DNA of 10,465 bases from Ectocarpus siliculosus (GCA_000310025.1 FN648974.1:1-10465); one strand, 5' to 3'. Positions 1 through 7,368 are shown, numbered from the stretch's first letter. Notes: generated by a model from the letters alone, not told the origin. A program made the numbers and translations.

Positions 1-3000
1 GACACCGCTGTTTGGGCCGTGTCTTCCGGGTGCCCTCAGCCATCCTCTTCCTCTTCTTTGCTTCCTGAGCAAGGTCCGGATTTGGTTGATGGTGTTGTTA
101 CCATCGATGATGACTCTTTCACCACCCAAATCCTCACTCACAGTGGTTCAGCTTCTGTTCAGTTTGGATGTGTTGCTCTTTTAGACACGGGTTCCCCGCA
201 GTCTTTTATTAGTGCATCTGCGTGGGAATCCATGAAAGCCGCTTCGGCCGCTTCGTCGTTGTCTGAGAAACAAACCCAACCTCGCTGTTGGGGAGGTTTC
301 GGCGAATCTGCTCCACTTCAAACTTCGACTATTGTCCGTTTGAGCGTGCAGTTTCTTCGCAAGCGCCTTCCTACTTCCTCTCTCGCTGTTTGGGCGTACG
401 TTGTTCCCGATGGTGCTATGCATCATGACGTGCTCCTTGGGAGAGACAGTTGGATGCGGTTTAGCGACCGCTCTTACCGCACTTTGCGTGCCAAACGCCC
501 TGGTGACCGTGTTTTTGGTGAGCTTACCCTGGCTCAGCATAGCAGTTGCGGTGCCACCGCATTTGCTCACGATTTGTCTTCCACAGATGGCAACTACCAG
601 CTTCGCTATGCTGGAAAACATTCCGTCCAACTTCACCCTGAACATAGCCTTGTTCCGGTTAATTTGGTACGCAGCGATGGCTCTCCAGCCCTCGTGGGTA
701 ACTATCTCGTGGATATGCTTCCACAATGTGCTATGTTTTCTTCCGAGGAACACTTTGTGCAAAATGGTTGCCAACGACTCCCGCTCGCGGGTATCTCTTC
801 ACTCGAACCAGGCGACGTTCTGGGTACAGCTTCGGCTCCCCTTCTTCGCGTGCCTCTCCGTGCTGTGTCTCGCCACAGTTTGAGCGATGGTCTTCAATCT
901 GCGGCTCAAGATCCCACCACTGCTTCGGGCAGCTGGGTTCCGGGTCCTGTTTCGACAGATGGCATTGATTCGTCTGCCACGCATCGCATTGAGGACCCCT
1001 TCGTGTATAATTTGCATGAGCGACCCACGCCGTCGCAAAGCGGCAAAGAGGACCCTGGTTCTGCCAGTGCTTCTCTTTCGTCGCCTCCGCCTGCTCTTCT
1101 CGAGCGGTTGACGTCTGAACAACGTCAGAGTTTTTCCCACGTATGGGATAGGCTCCCCTGCCATCTCCGTGAGATTTCTTTTGATCTCCATGGTCCGGGT
1201 TGGACTCCGGATGTCATCACTCAGCTTGGTAACGTCCTGTGCGAGTATCATGATGTCTTCTCGAGTTCCCCCACCGACTTTGGATCTTGTTCGCTTTTTC
1301 CTTTCAAGCTTACAGTTCCTCCGGGCAGTGCACCCGTCACGTCTCGTCCATACCGCGTTAACCCCCCGGTGGCGAAACAAGTTGACGCGATCCTCGATCA
1401 ATATCTTGCGGCTGGTCTGATCCAACATTCGACCTCGCCCTACTCGAGTCCTTTGGTAGTCATACCGAAGAAATCTGGTGGTGTTCGCATCACTGTCAAC
1501 TATCGCAAGCTCAACAAGCTCTGTGCTTTGAGCCAGCTTCCGATTCCTCGAGTTGATGATACTTTGGACAAGTTGTTGAAAGGGCGAATTTATTCCCTTT
1601 TCGACATGAAGTCTTCATTCCACCAAATCACGGTTCACCGTGATACAATCCCTTTGACGGCATTCGTGACGTCTTCCGGGCTTTTTGAGTGGTTGAAGAT
1701 GCCTCAAGGCAGTTCTGCTGCCCCTGGGTGGTTTTGCAAGGTGGTCAACGAAGTCATCAAAAATCTCCACGGTGTTGCATCGTACTTGGATGATTTGATC
1801 GTTTTCGACGACAACCCTGCTTCTCATGTTGATACCATGCGCGCTCTGTTTGAACGCTTGCGCACACACAACTTGAAACTCACCCCACCGAAGGCCACCA
1901 TTGGCGCTACCGAAGCGGATTTCCTCGGCCACACCATCTCCCCGGACGGTGTTCGGCCTAACGGGGCCAAGGTTGCGGCCCTCACCCAAATGCCCATGCC
2001 AAAGGATGTTAAACAACTTCGCTCTCTTCTCGGCGGCCTCAGCTACTACCGCAAGTTCCTTCCCAACATGGCCACGCGAATTCGACCTCTGACCACTCTT
2101 CTCAAGAAGCAGGCGACGTTTGCCTTCACCCCTGCCATGGAGCAAGCTGTTCGCGTCCTGTTGTCTGAGTTGGCCAACCCTCCTGTCTTGGTTTATCCAG
2201 ACTGGGATGCCGTTACGGACGGCTCGCGACCTTTTCGCCTCTACTGTGATGCTAGTCGCGATGGGTTCGGCGGGACTCTCGAACAAGAACAGCCGGATGG
2301 CTCCATCCGGCCCATCGTTTTCATCAGCCGAGCTACTTTGGACTCCGAACGTCATTGGACTCCCCTCGACCTCGAGGCGGGTAGCATCGTATGGTGCATC
2401 AAACGACTCCGCGGTTATTTGTGGGGCACGAAATTTCGCATTTTTACCGACCACAAATCTCTTGAGCATTTTGCCAAGGTGGGGGAGAACAATGCCCGCG
2501 TTCAGCGTTGGCTTGAATTTCTTACCGCCTACAATTACACTCTCGAGTACCGCAAGGGTTCAGCAAATGGCAACGCTGATTTCCTCTCTCGCCTTCCGAT
2601 CGATGCGGCGGAATGTGACCGATCTGGTCGCAGTCGCTTGACACCGGACGACGACGAGGAGAGCGTATTCTTCATCCGTTCTTGTGGCCTTACGCCTTCT
2701 GGCCATCGCGCCGTGGGTGTTGGCTTGGGTGGGCTCGTCCCCGCTTCCCCGACTTCGGTCTTGGGTGGGCTGGCCCCCTCTACAGATGATTTTGTCGACT
2801 TCCGTCGGCATGGTCCACGTCTCTCGCCGTCAGGCCTTTCGTCTCCGCCTGGCATCTGGAACATCGCACCCTGGCCGTCCATCAACTCCCGCGGGTTGTC
2901 TCCTTCGCTACGACGCCTGAGTGACAGGACCCTCGATTGGTCTGGCTCCTTACATTCTTCGGTGGAGGACATTTTGGCTCTCGAGCCCGAGTCTTCGCCG

Positions 3001-5766
3001 GCCGTCTCGCCGACTGCAGCATCACGACGGCCTCTCGACCCTACTCAACTAATTTCCACGCGAACTCGCCGTCGCACGGCGGTTGTGGCAGGCACGCCCC
3101 TCCCGCCCGTGGATTACGGCTTCTCCGAGGACACGCCTGCTCCTACTCGGATTTCCGCTTCGCCCAGATCGTTTCGACGTTCCCGGCCTGCACAATCAGC
3201 ATCGACGGCGCCCCCCGTTTTGACCAGGTTGGTTTCGACTCCTGGTTCTGACGCTTCGATCTCGGACCTTCCTACGCCTCTGGCTCGTGGAACGGGTCTT
3301 GCGTCTTCGACGCATCCTGCAACTTCGGTTGCTCCTGCCCAGCAGTCTTCTGCTGCTCCCGATTCTTCGGAATCTTCGACGCGTTTGGTTTCGACCACTT
3401 GTACGCCTTCGTCTTCGGTTTCCGCTGCTACTCTGCCTTCGGGTGGATTGCAGCCGGAGCCTCAGGAATCGGCTCCCTCTTCTATCGAGGCGGCTTTACA
3501 TTCCTCGGCAGATTTAGCCTTCCGGGCGTCTGTCGAACGTTTCTCGCATGCTGATTGGGCTCGCGAGCAACGTAACGAACCTGTTTGTGATGCAGCTATT
3601 CGTTTCATCCTTTTGGGTCGGCCTTCGGCTCTCCCTTCGGATTTCCTGGATCATCTTCCGTCCGCTCGTCGACCTTCTCTGTCGGAGATCCGTGATCTGT
3701 CTAACAAAGGCCGGTTACATGTTGACGATGATGGTTTGGTCTTGCTTGTTCGCAAGCAAACAGCGCCCCCGTCGTCTACGACCACACGTCCTGGCGGGCG
3801 TGCTGCTCGCCTTCTCAACGACGAACCCATTCGGATTTATGTTCCCATGCTCATGCGTCCGTGGATCATGCAAGCCTGTCACGCTGATGCATCCTGCCAC
3901 CTCGGTGCCGCTCGCACGCTTAGCATGCTGGAACGTTTTTATTGGTGGGTTGGCATGAGTGTTTGCACGAAGTGGTGGGTACGGCATTGTTTGCGATGCC
4001 AAGCTCGCAAGTCATCTCGTCAAACGCCTCGATGGCCTACTTTGTGCCTTCCGCTGCCTTCGGGCCCTGGTGTATCGGTGAGCGTCGATTATTTCGGTCC
4101 CCTCCCGTTGACACCGCGCGGAAACACATATATTCTGCTTTTCACTGACCGTTTCAGCCGCCGTGCTGACATGTACGCGGTTACGGCTGCAGAATTCACC
4201 GCCGAAGGCACCGCTGACGTACTTGTCAATCGGTATATCCCTTTATGGGGTTGCCCTTTGAGTCTCTTGTCTGATAATGGCTCTCAGTTTTGTTCCAAAC
4301 TGTCGCAGGCTGTATACGCCCGTCTGGCTATACGCAAAGTGGCTACCAGCTCTTACCATCCCAACGGCAATGGGGGTGTGGAGCGCGTCAATCACACTAT
4401 GGCTCAGATGTTGGCTATGGTCGTCAATGAGAGGCAAGATGATTGGGACATTCATTTGCCGCACGTTGAGTTTGCCTACAACAATTCGGTTAGTGCCGCT
4501 ACTGGTTTGGCGCCCAACGAGGTGCATATGAACCGACTGCCACGCATGCCGATGACGGTTTTTGAGCATCCATATGCTCGAGGCCACCAAAGCTGGCATC
4601 GCGATCAACTTGAGTATTGCGATCTGGCTGCTGATCGCCAACGTCGTTCTTACGATTTAGTTCGCGAACAGCACAACCTGTCCGTTTCGAGGATTGAGCG
4701 GCGTAACTCCGCCCTATCGGATGCTTTGCGCAAGGTCCCCTCATACACCGTCGGTGGATGGGTTTGGGTGTACAACACCGAATCTACCATTCGCCAAGGT
4801 GTTCGTTCAGGCACGGATGACAAGGTCCTCAAGGCTAAGTTGTCTTTCCTGTGGACTGGTCCGTTCAAGATCTTGGCCGTGGGTCCGTGTCCTGACGCTC
4901 CCGACGGTTGTCCTCTGGCTTCCAAGTTACTGTATTTGGATCTTCCATCGGATCTGCCGGGTCCGGACTCGAAAAACCGTGTGTCAGTTGCGCGTTGCAA
5001 GCCTTGCGCTAATCCGCATGACACTGAAGACTTGCCTCGGTTCCTGCCTGCCGGCCTTACACCGTATGTGCTAAACTCCTATGCGAATAAATCTCCTCCC
5101 TACCATGTTACGGAAGATGACGTGTCGACTCCGGTCGAACGTCTCGAGGTTGACCGCATTAGTGGCCATCAGTCTGTTCGTGGCCGTGGTGGCACCATCG
5201 CTGTTTTATACCAAACGCATTGGAAAGGTCTTCTTCGTCCTTCTTGGGAACGTGAGATGGACCTCCAGCATTCCAAGCCCCACATTCTCCGGTACTGGAC
5301 GGGTTCGCCTGATCAACATCGCCAAACGAATCGTCGCTATCGGGCGATGCGTATTGGTGCGGCCACCCGCGAGATGGCGCGCGCTAAAGGGGAGCGAGCT
5401 TTGCCTTCGGGTTATTCGCTCGTCTCTCGTTCAACTTGGGACCGTCGCTTCGCCAATACTCCGCTACCTGCCGGCGCCTTCTTCTGGTACAAAGCTCGCG
5501 ATGGATTCTGGTGGTTGGGCAAGATTACTGGACCGCCTCTACCGTCCGACTTCTACGTCGTCCGCTTCTTGGACGATCCTGGCCCTGTCAAGCTCGCCCT
5601 TCCTGATGTTCGCTACTCCACCGCTGAAACCGCCGTCTCCGGATCCTGGTGCCTTCAAGTTCACAGCGGCAGTGCCCTTTTTAAGGGGATCCTTCGCAAC
5701 GTCGACATGTCGCGTGGTGACCCCGGGGCTGATTCGTTGCCTGATAACGTGGCGCGCCCCCATTAA
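1..5766 (+). CDS. pol: Pol (or Gag-Pol) polyprotein of a Ty3/gypsy retrotransposon, 5' partial
   Basis: The polyprotein supplies all enzymes for reverse transcription and integration. The frame is open from base 1 and ends at TAA 5764-5766, giving about 1,921 codons without a stop. There is no ATG at the left; the first start-like codon is a GTG at 19, unlikely to be used in a eukaryote, so the protein almost certainly continues upstream, perhaps into gag. Domains by nucleotide: protease around 160-480 (DTGS at 184-195), RT around 1252-2000 (YLDD at 1783-1794), RNase H around 2230-2598, low-complexity linker 2599-3522, integrase zinc finger 3880-3999, integrase catalytic core around 4050-4560 (Asp 4087, Asp 4273, Glu 4381), GPF module near 4858, chromodomain around 5125-5298, and a Trp-rich Tudor-like domain around 5473-5664. 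All catalytic residues looked for are present. In-frame ATGs exist downstream, but none precedes the protease in a convincing way. Identity as a gypsy Pol is certain; whether gag is fused upstream is not visible. Confidence 0.95.
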   Translation, partial: DTAVWAVSSGCPQPSSSSSLLPEQGPDLVDGVVTIDDDSFTTQILTHSGSASVQFGCVALLDTGSPQSFISASAWESMKAASAASSLSEKQTQPRCWGGFGESAPLQTSTIVRLSVQFLRKRLPTSSLAVWAYVVPDGAMHHDVLLGRDSWMRFSDRSYRTLRAKRPGDRVFGELTLAQHSSCGATAFAHDLSSTDGNYQLRYAGKHSVQLHPEHSLVPVNLVRSDGSPALVGNYLVDMLPQCAMFSSEEHFVQNGCQRLPLAGISSLEPGDVLGTASAPLLRVPLRAVSRHSLSDGLQSAAQDPTTASGSWVPGPVSTDGIDSSATHRIEDPFVYNLHERPTPSQSGKEDPGSASASLSSPPPALLERLTSEQRQSFSHVWDRLPCHLREISFDLHGPGWTPDVITQLGNVLCEYHDVFSSSPTDFGSCSLFPFKLTVPPGSAPVTSRPYRVNPPVAKQVDAILDQYLAAGLIQHSTSPYSSPLVVIPKKSGGVRITVNYRKLNKLCALSQLPIPRVDDTLDKLLKGRIYSLFDMKSSFHQITVHRDTIPLTAFVTSSGLFEWLKMPQGSSAAPGWFCKVVNEVIKNLHGVASYLDDLIVFDDNPASHVDTMRALFERLRTHNLKLTPPKATIGATEADFLGHTISPDGVRPNGAKVAALTQMPMPKDVKQLRSLLGGLSYYRKFLPNMATRIRPLTTLLKKQATFAFTPAMEQAVRVLLSELANPPVLVYPDWDAVTDGSRPFRLYCDASRDGFGGTLEQEQPDGSIRPIVFISRATLDSERHWTPLDLEAGSIVWCIKRLRGYLWGTKFRIFTDHKSLEHFAKVGENNARVQRWLEFLTAYNYTLEYRKGSANGNADFLSRLPIDAAECDRSGRSRLTPDDDEESVFFIRSCGLTPSGHRAVGVGLGGLVPASPTSVLGGLAPSTDDFVDFRRHGPRLSPSGLSSPPGIWNIAPWPSINSRGLSPSLRRLSDRTLDWSGSLHSSVEDILALEPESSPAVSPTAASRRPLDPTQLISTRTRRRTAVVAGTPLPPVDYGFSEDTPAPTRISASPRSFRRSRPAQSASTAPPVLTRLVSTPGSDASISDLPTPLARGTGLASSTHPATSVAPAQQSSAAPDSSESSTRLVSTTCTPSSSVSAATLPSGGLQPEPQESAPSSIEAALHSSADLAFRASVERFSHADWAREQRNEPVCDAAIRFILLGRPSALPSDFLDHLPSARRPSLSEIRDLSNKGRLHVDDDGLVLLVRKQTAPPSSTTTRPGGRAARLLNDEPIRIYVPMLMRPWIMQACHADASCHLGAARTLSMLERFYWWVGMSVCTKWWVRHCLRCQARKSSRQTPRWPTLCLPLPSGPGVSVSVDYFGPLPLTPRGNTYILLFTDRFSRRADMYAVTAAEFTAEGTADVLVNRYIPLWGCPLSLLSDNGSQFCSKLSQAVYARLAIRKVATSSYHPNGNGGVERVNHTMAQMLAMVVNERQDDWDIHLPHVEFAYNNSVSAATGLAPNEVHMNRLPRMPMTVFEHPYARGHQSWHRDQLEYCDLAADRQRRSYDLVREQHNLSVSRIERRNSALSDALRKVPSYTVGGWVWVYNTESTIRQGVRSGTDDKVLKAKLSFLWTGPFKILAVGPCPDAPDGCPLASKLLYLDLPSDLPGPDSKNRVSVARCKPCANPHDTEDLPRFLPAGLTPYVLNSYANKSPPYHVTEDDVSTPVERLEVDRISGHQSVRGRGGTIAVLYQTHWKGLLRPSWEREMDLQHSKPHILRYWTGSPDQHRQTNRRYRAMRIGAATREMARAKGERALPSGYSLVSRSTWDRRFANTPLPAGAFFWYKARDGFWWLGKITGPPLPSDFYVVRFLDDPGPVKLALPDVRYSTAETAVSGSWCLQVHSGSALFKGILRNVDMSRGDPGADSLPDNVARPH
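160..480 (+). other. Aspartic protease domain (retropepsin-like)
   Basis: The active-site signature DTGS lies at 184-195, preceded by hydrophobic residues (VALL), as in retropepsins. About 80 codons later the hydrophobic-hydrophobic-Gly motif DVLLGRD (427-447) matches the second conserved retropepsin block. The domain would act as a dimer to cut the polyprotein into mature enzymes. It is the most N-terminal recognisable domain in the window; no CCHC zinc knuckle of gag is visible before it. Confidence 0.85.
1252..2000 (+). other. Reverse transcriptase domain
   Basis: The domain starts near a DVFSS motif at 1252 and contains the fingers motif around the Ser-Pro-Tyr-Ser-Ser-Pro block followed by a Lys-Lys-Ser-Gly-Gly-Val-Arg run. 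Motif A is SLFDMKSSFHQI with its catalytic Asp at 1603-1605. Motif B reads MPQGSSAAPGWF near 1699-1734. Motif C, YLDD, is at 1783-1794 and gives the other two catalytic Asp residues. Motif B differs from the MPFGLxNAP form usual in Ty3/gypsy elements by Gln for Phe and a Ser-rich turn. The thumb and connection follow (FLGH, then YYRKFLPN). All three catalytic aspartates are intact. Confidence 0.95.
2230..2598 (+). other. RNase H domain
   Basis: The domain would degrade the RNA strand of the RNA:DNA hybrid. Candidate catalytic residues are Asp in YCDAS (2248-2250), Glu in DLEAGSIVW (2374-2376), Asp in FTDHKSL (2449-2451) and Asp in NADFLSRLP (2578-2580). They occur in the order and context of gypsy RNase H, where the last motif is typically ADALSR. 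No interruption is seen. Confidence 0.9.
2599..3522 (+). other. Low-complexity Ser/Pro/Ala/Arg-rich linker between RNase H and integrase
   Basis: About 308 codons separate the RNase H end from the integrase N-terminal region. The stretch is very rich in Ser, Pro, Thr, Ala and Arg, contains no recognisable fold, and repeats short phrases such as TRLVST (near 3223 and 3379) and GGL (near 2731 and 2767). It is probably disordered and may hold the protease cleavage site that frees integrase. Its codon use is rich in TCG and CCT like the flanking domains, so it does not look foreign. This interval is usually far shorter in Ty3/gypsy polyproteins. Confidence 0.75.
3523..4870 (+). other. Integrase: HHCC zinc finger, D,D-35-E core and GPF module
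   Basis: The N-terminal zinc-binding module has His at 3880-3882 and 3898-3900 and Cys at 3988-3990 and 3997-3999. The RNase H-like core has Asp in SVDYFGPLP (4087-4089), Asp in LSDNGSQF (4273-4275) and Glu in NGGVERVNH (4381-4383). The second Asp and the Glu are separated by exactly 35 residues, the hallmark D,D-35-E spacing. A Trp-Thr-Gly-Pro-Phe motif with GPF at 4858-4866 marks the SH3-like GPY/F module of gypsy integrases. The enzyme would join the cDNA to the host chromosome. Every catalytic and zinc-binding residue is intact. Confidence 0.95.
5125..5298 (+). other. Chromodomain at the integrase C-terminus
   Basis: The segment from Pro-Val-Glu-Arg-Leu-Glu-Val near 5131 through HWKG and SWE to ILRYW at about 5298 matches the strand-strand-strand-helix layout of chromodomains (xVExI ... 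VxWKG ... tWEP ... L ... helix). In chromoviruses this domain guides integration to marked nucleosomes. The Trp of WKG is present, but the first aromatic of the HP1 cage (Tyr before the VExI strand) and the aromatic after WKG are replaced (KGLL), so methyl-lysine binding may be reduced or absent, as in group II chromodomains. A basic glycine-rich turn (RGRGG) sits in the loop. The match is by eye and fairly convincing. Confidence 0.7.
5473..5664 (+). other. Trp-rich Tudor/SH3-like C-terminal domain
   Basis: After the chromodomain, an Arg-rich bridge of about 55 codons leads to a compact segment reading FWYKARDGFWWLGKI, then YVVRFLDDPGPVKL and an acidic/aromatic end. The pattern of an aromatic-rich first strand, a W-x-G-K-I second strand, a Y-x-V-x-F third strand with acidic turn, and a V-K-L strand resembles Tudor, Agenet or PWWP-like barrels that bind modified histone tails or methylated arginine. 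No such domain is standard in Ty3/gypsy integrases. I have an unverified impression that a similar tail occurs in other algal gypsy polyproteins. The role is inferred; a structure-based search is needed to name the fold. Confidence 0.5.
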
Positions 5767-6340
5767 GACGACGTGCTAGTTGTCTTGGCTTTCTGTTGTT
5801 TTCAGCGTTGTTTGGGTTGCTTTTTAGCCTTGGTTGGTTTTCGCTTTCTCCTCGCTTTATTTTGTGCCTTTAGCGTTTGGTCACGACCTGTAGGTGTTTC
5901 GCGCCCATTGATGCCCCTTCTACACTGCCGTGGCGACTGCGTGAATGGCGTATCTTGTCGTTTTCTTACGATACCGGTCTTGTTGTGGTTCCTGCAGTGA
6001 CCCTTTCTTTTTGTCGTTTTGACGACCTTTGTTTTTCTTTTCTGTTTTTCTTTTCTGTTTTTCTTCCTTTTTTTGTGTCTTCCTTTCTTTGGTTCCGATC
6101 TTCTTCCGGTCGTCGTAGGCTTTTCTTAGCCCCGTCAGTTCCTTCCTGTCTGTGTGTCTTTTTGTCGTTTTAGAAGTCAAACGATGGTCTTGCGACTCAT
6201 CGAGTGAGAGGTGTGGGAGGGTGAATTGTGCTGTTTTGGAGCTCCACATCCTCGATACTTTCATTTAGAGACTCGACAATTGCTTGTCAAGACTCGAGGT
6301 TTTACAGTATCTGCGTATGAGAACCTCCAGGGTGGGCTAG
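5767..6340 (+). other. 3' non-coding region of element A, with long pyrimidine tract
   Basis: There is no gene between the pol stop and the LTR. From about 6001 to 6170 the + strand is strongly pyrimidine-rich, with tandem copies of a 13-base T-rich unit around 6040-6066. Further on are repeated GACTC words, including a small ACTC-ATC-GAGT inverted repeat near 6195-6206. Such a region normally holds the polypurine tract at its right end. Long T/C runs here would be purine-rich on the opposite strand. Confidence 0.7.
6327..6340 (+). other. Weak candidate polypurine tract
   Basis: Immediately before the LTR the sequence reads ccagggtgggctag. The polypurine tract of LTR elements primes plus-strand DNA synthesis and abuts the 3' LTR. 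This one has only two short purine runs, AGGG and GGG, broken by T and C, so it is called by position more than by quality. Confidence 0.3.
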
Positions 6341-6386
6341 TGTTATAGGATTCAGATATGTAGACGGAACATAGAAGAGCTTGGTT

Positions 6387-6398
6387 CCTTCTAGAAGG
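6387..6398 (+). promoter_or_regulatory. Heat-shock-element-like 12-bp palindrome in the LTR
   Basis: The palindrome ccttctagaagg contains TTCTAGAA (6389-6396), two inverted nGAAn modules with the spacing of a heat shock factor site. A further overlapping TTC word lies just upstream (ggttcc). The site sits about 30-40 bp upstream of the TATA-like box. The second LTR keeps it at 9568-9579. Function is inferred from motif form only; a chance palindrome is possible. Confidence 0.4.
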
Positions 6399-6422
6399 CG
6401 CGGAGAGATGTAACTCTCCGCG
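6399..6422 (+). repeat. Perfect 9-bp inverted repeat (hairpin) in the LTR
   Basis: The arms cgcggagag (6399-6407) and ctctccgcg (6414-6422) are exact reverse complements around a 6-base loop, atgtaa. It lies directly between the palindrome and the TATA-like box. In the other LTR the right arm and loop are missing, because its internal deletion starts at the loop boundary. Confidence 0.8.
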
Positions 6423-6426
6423 GAAG

Positions 6427-6435
6427 GATAAAAAG
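6427..6435 (+). promoter_or_regulatory. TATA-like box of the LTR promoter
   Basis: The sequence gataaaaag stands out in an otherwise mixed-composition LTR and is placed about 85 bp after its start, as expected at the end of U3. It would direct transcription of the retroelement RNA. It is absent from the shortened LTR at 9522-9677. The transcription start cannot be set from sequence. Confidence 0.45.
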
Positions 6436-6717
6436 TAGGGGACATGATCTATTAGCCCCTGCTTGTGCAGAGGATCCTGTGCCCCTTGGTGTCATTCCTA
6501 CCGATACCCAAGGCAACAGCTACTGCTGCTGCTGTTCTACAAGAGTAACAACAAGTGAGTTCTTCTTCACGGGTCAACCAGACTTCATCACGCGTGCATA
6601 CCACTACACAACACCGTCCCTTCTTCCCGCCCCAACAAATCTTCTCCCCTTCTTCTTCTTCTTTCCTTCCTCCCGGACACTCACCACCATCCGTCCTGGA
6701 TGTTGTCCCCCAGCCCC

Positions 6718-6738
6718 ATTGGGGGGCGGGGGGCCAAT
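6718..6738. promoter_or_regulatory. G-rich block flanked by inverted CCAAT boxes
   Basis: An inverted CCAAT box (attgg, 6718-6722) and a forward one (6734-6738) enclose a run of G6-C-G6 (6721-6733). The arrangement resembles CCAAT plus GC-box promoter elements and can also form a small stem. No gene was found beside it, so regulatory function is only a possibility. Confidence 0.25.
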
Positions 6739-6768
6739 CCTTAACCCTAGTATGGCATACACATCACA

Positions 6769-6782
6769 CATCATGCATGATG
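6769..6782. repeat. 14-bp perfect palindrome
   Basis: The sequence catcatgcatgatg is its own reverse complement and overlaps further ATGC words up to about 6787. It may be a protein-binding site or just a product of simple-sequence turnover. Confidence 0.6.
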
Positions 6783-7105
6783 CATGCGGTATGCGGGGCG
6801 TTAACAAAGAAAAATCCAGAAAAAACGCCGCCCAATCATTCGTCGTTCGTTCTGCTGTGGCCATGTCTGACTGCTGAATGAACTACATACAATACATACG
6901 TACGCACAGCAGCGGCAGAGAGCAGCCCCATGTGTGTAGTTCCCAGCAGCGCAGTCTAGCAATGTTTGTCGTGCCGGTGTCAGCAGAGATACAGGGAAGC
7001 ACACATAGCAGCAGTAGCGTTCCCAGCGTACATGCAGAAAGTAAAGGCGGTACAAACCGAAGCAATTCCGGCTCGTTTTATTTCTTTTCTTTTTTCTGTT
7101 CAGGT

Positions 7106-7132
7106 CTGTCATACCTGTCATACCTGTCATAC
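7106..7132 (+). repeat. Three tandem copies of a 9-bp unit
   Basis: The unit ctgtcatac occurs three times in exact succession (7106-7114, 7115-7123, 7124-7132), following a T/C-rich stretch. It is a minisatellite-like expansion with no sign of function. Confidence 0.9.
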
Positions 7133-7368
7133 CGGGGAGGAGATGTTCTCGACTACTGTTGTCTGTCTCATCTCGCCTCATCCCCACCGGATTGTTGAGG
7201 CATCACGATGCCACGGTCACTACCTGATACTGTTCGCACGCTGGAAACCCACATATATTCATGTTATCATGTTATATATATACTCACAGGATGGTCGTCG
7301 TGACGTGATACATTTCTTGTTATTAGTATGGGAACAAAAAAAAAAGATGGCTCGATTTTTGTATTTCT

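Larger units (their letters stand above)
1..6608 (+). mobile_element. Ty3/gypsy LTR retrotransposon, element A (5' truncated by window edge)
   Basis: This is the 3' part of an LTR retrotransposon: a pol polyprotein frame open from the first base, a 3' non-coding region of about 570 bp, and a 268-bp LTR that begins TG and ends CA. The enzyme order protease, RT, RNase H, integrase is diagnostic of Ty3/gypsy, and a chromodomain near the C-terminus points to the chromovirus group or a relative. The 5' LTR, primer site and gag of this copy lie left of the window. The five bases after the LTR (6609-6613, caaca) would be its target-site duplication, which cannot be tested because the left end is missing. 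The intact frame suggests a young copy. Confidence 0.93.
6341..6608 (+). repeat. 3' LTR of element A (268 bp)
   Basis: This block begins TGTTATAG and ends CACTACA, giving the TG...CA ends of LTRs. A second copy occurs at 9522-9677 in the same orientation. Over the 156 aligned bases there is one difference (A at 6358, G at 9539). The copy here has an additional 112 bp (6408-6519) that the other lacks. It directly follows the end of element A and is not followed by a primer-binding site, which identifies it as a 3' LTR. It contains a TATA-like box, a palindrome and a hairpin, and near the right end a short CTG run (6521-6534). Confidence 0.93.

Noticed and set aside
1615-2469. Long minus-strand frame of 284 codons opposite the RT and RNase H region
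   Set aside because: It is an antisense shadow of a strongly supported pol domain with no motif of its own.
6479-7198. Overlapping + strand frames of 106-132 codons after and inside the LTR
   Set aside because: They run through the LTR boundary, T/C-rich DNA and the 9-bp tandem repeat, and read as simple-sequence translation.
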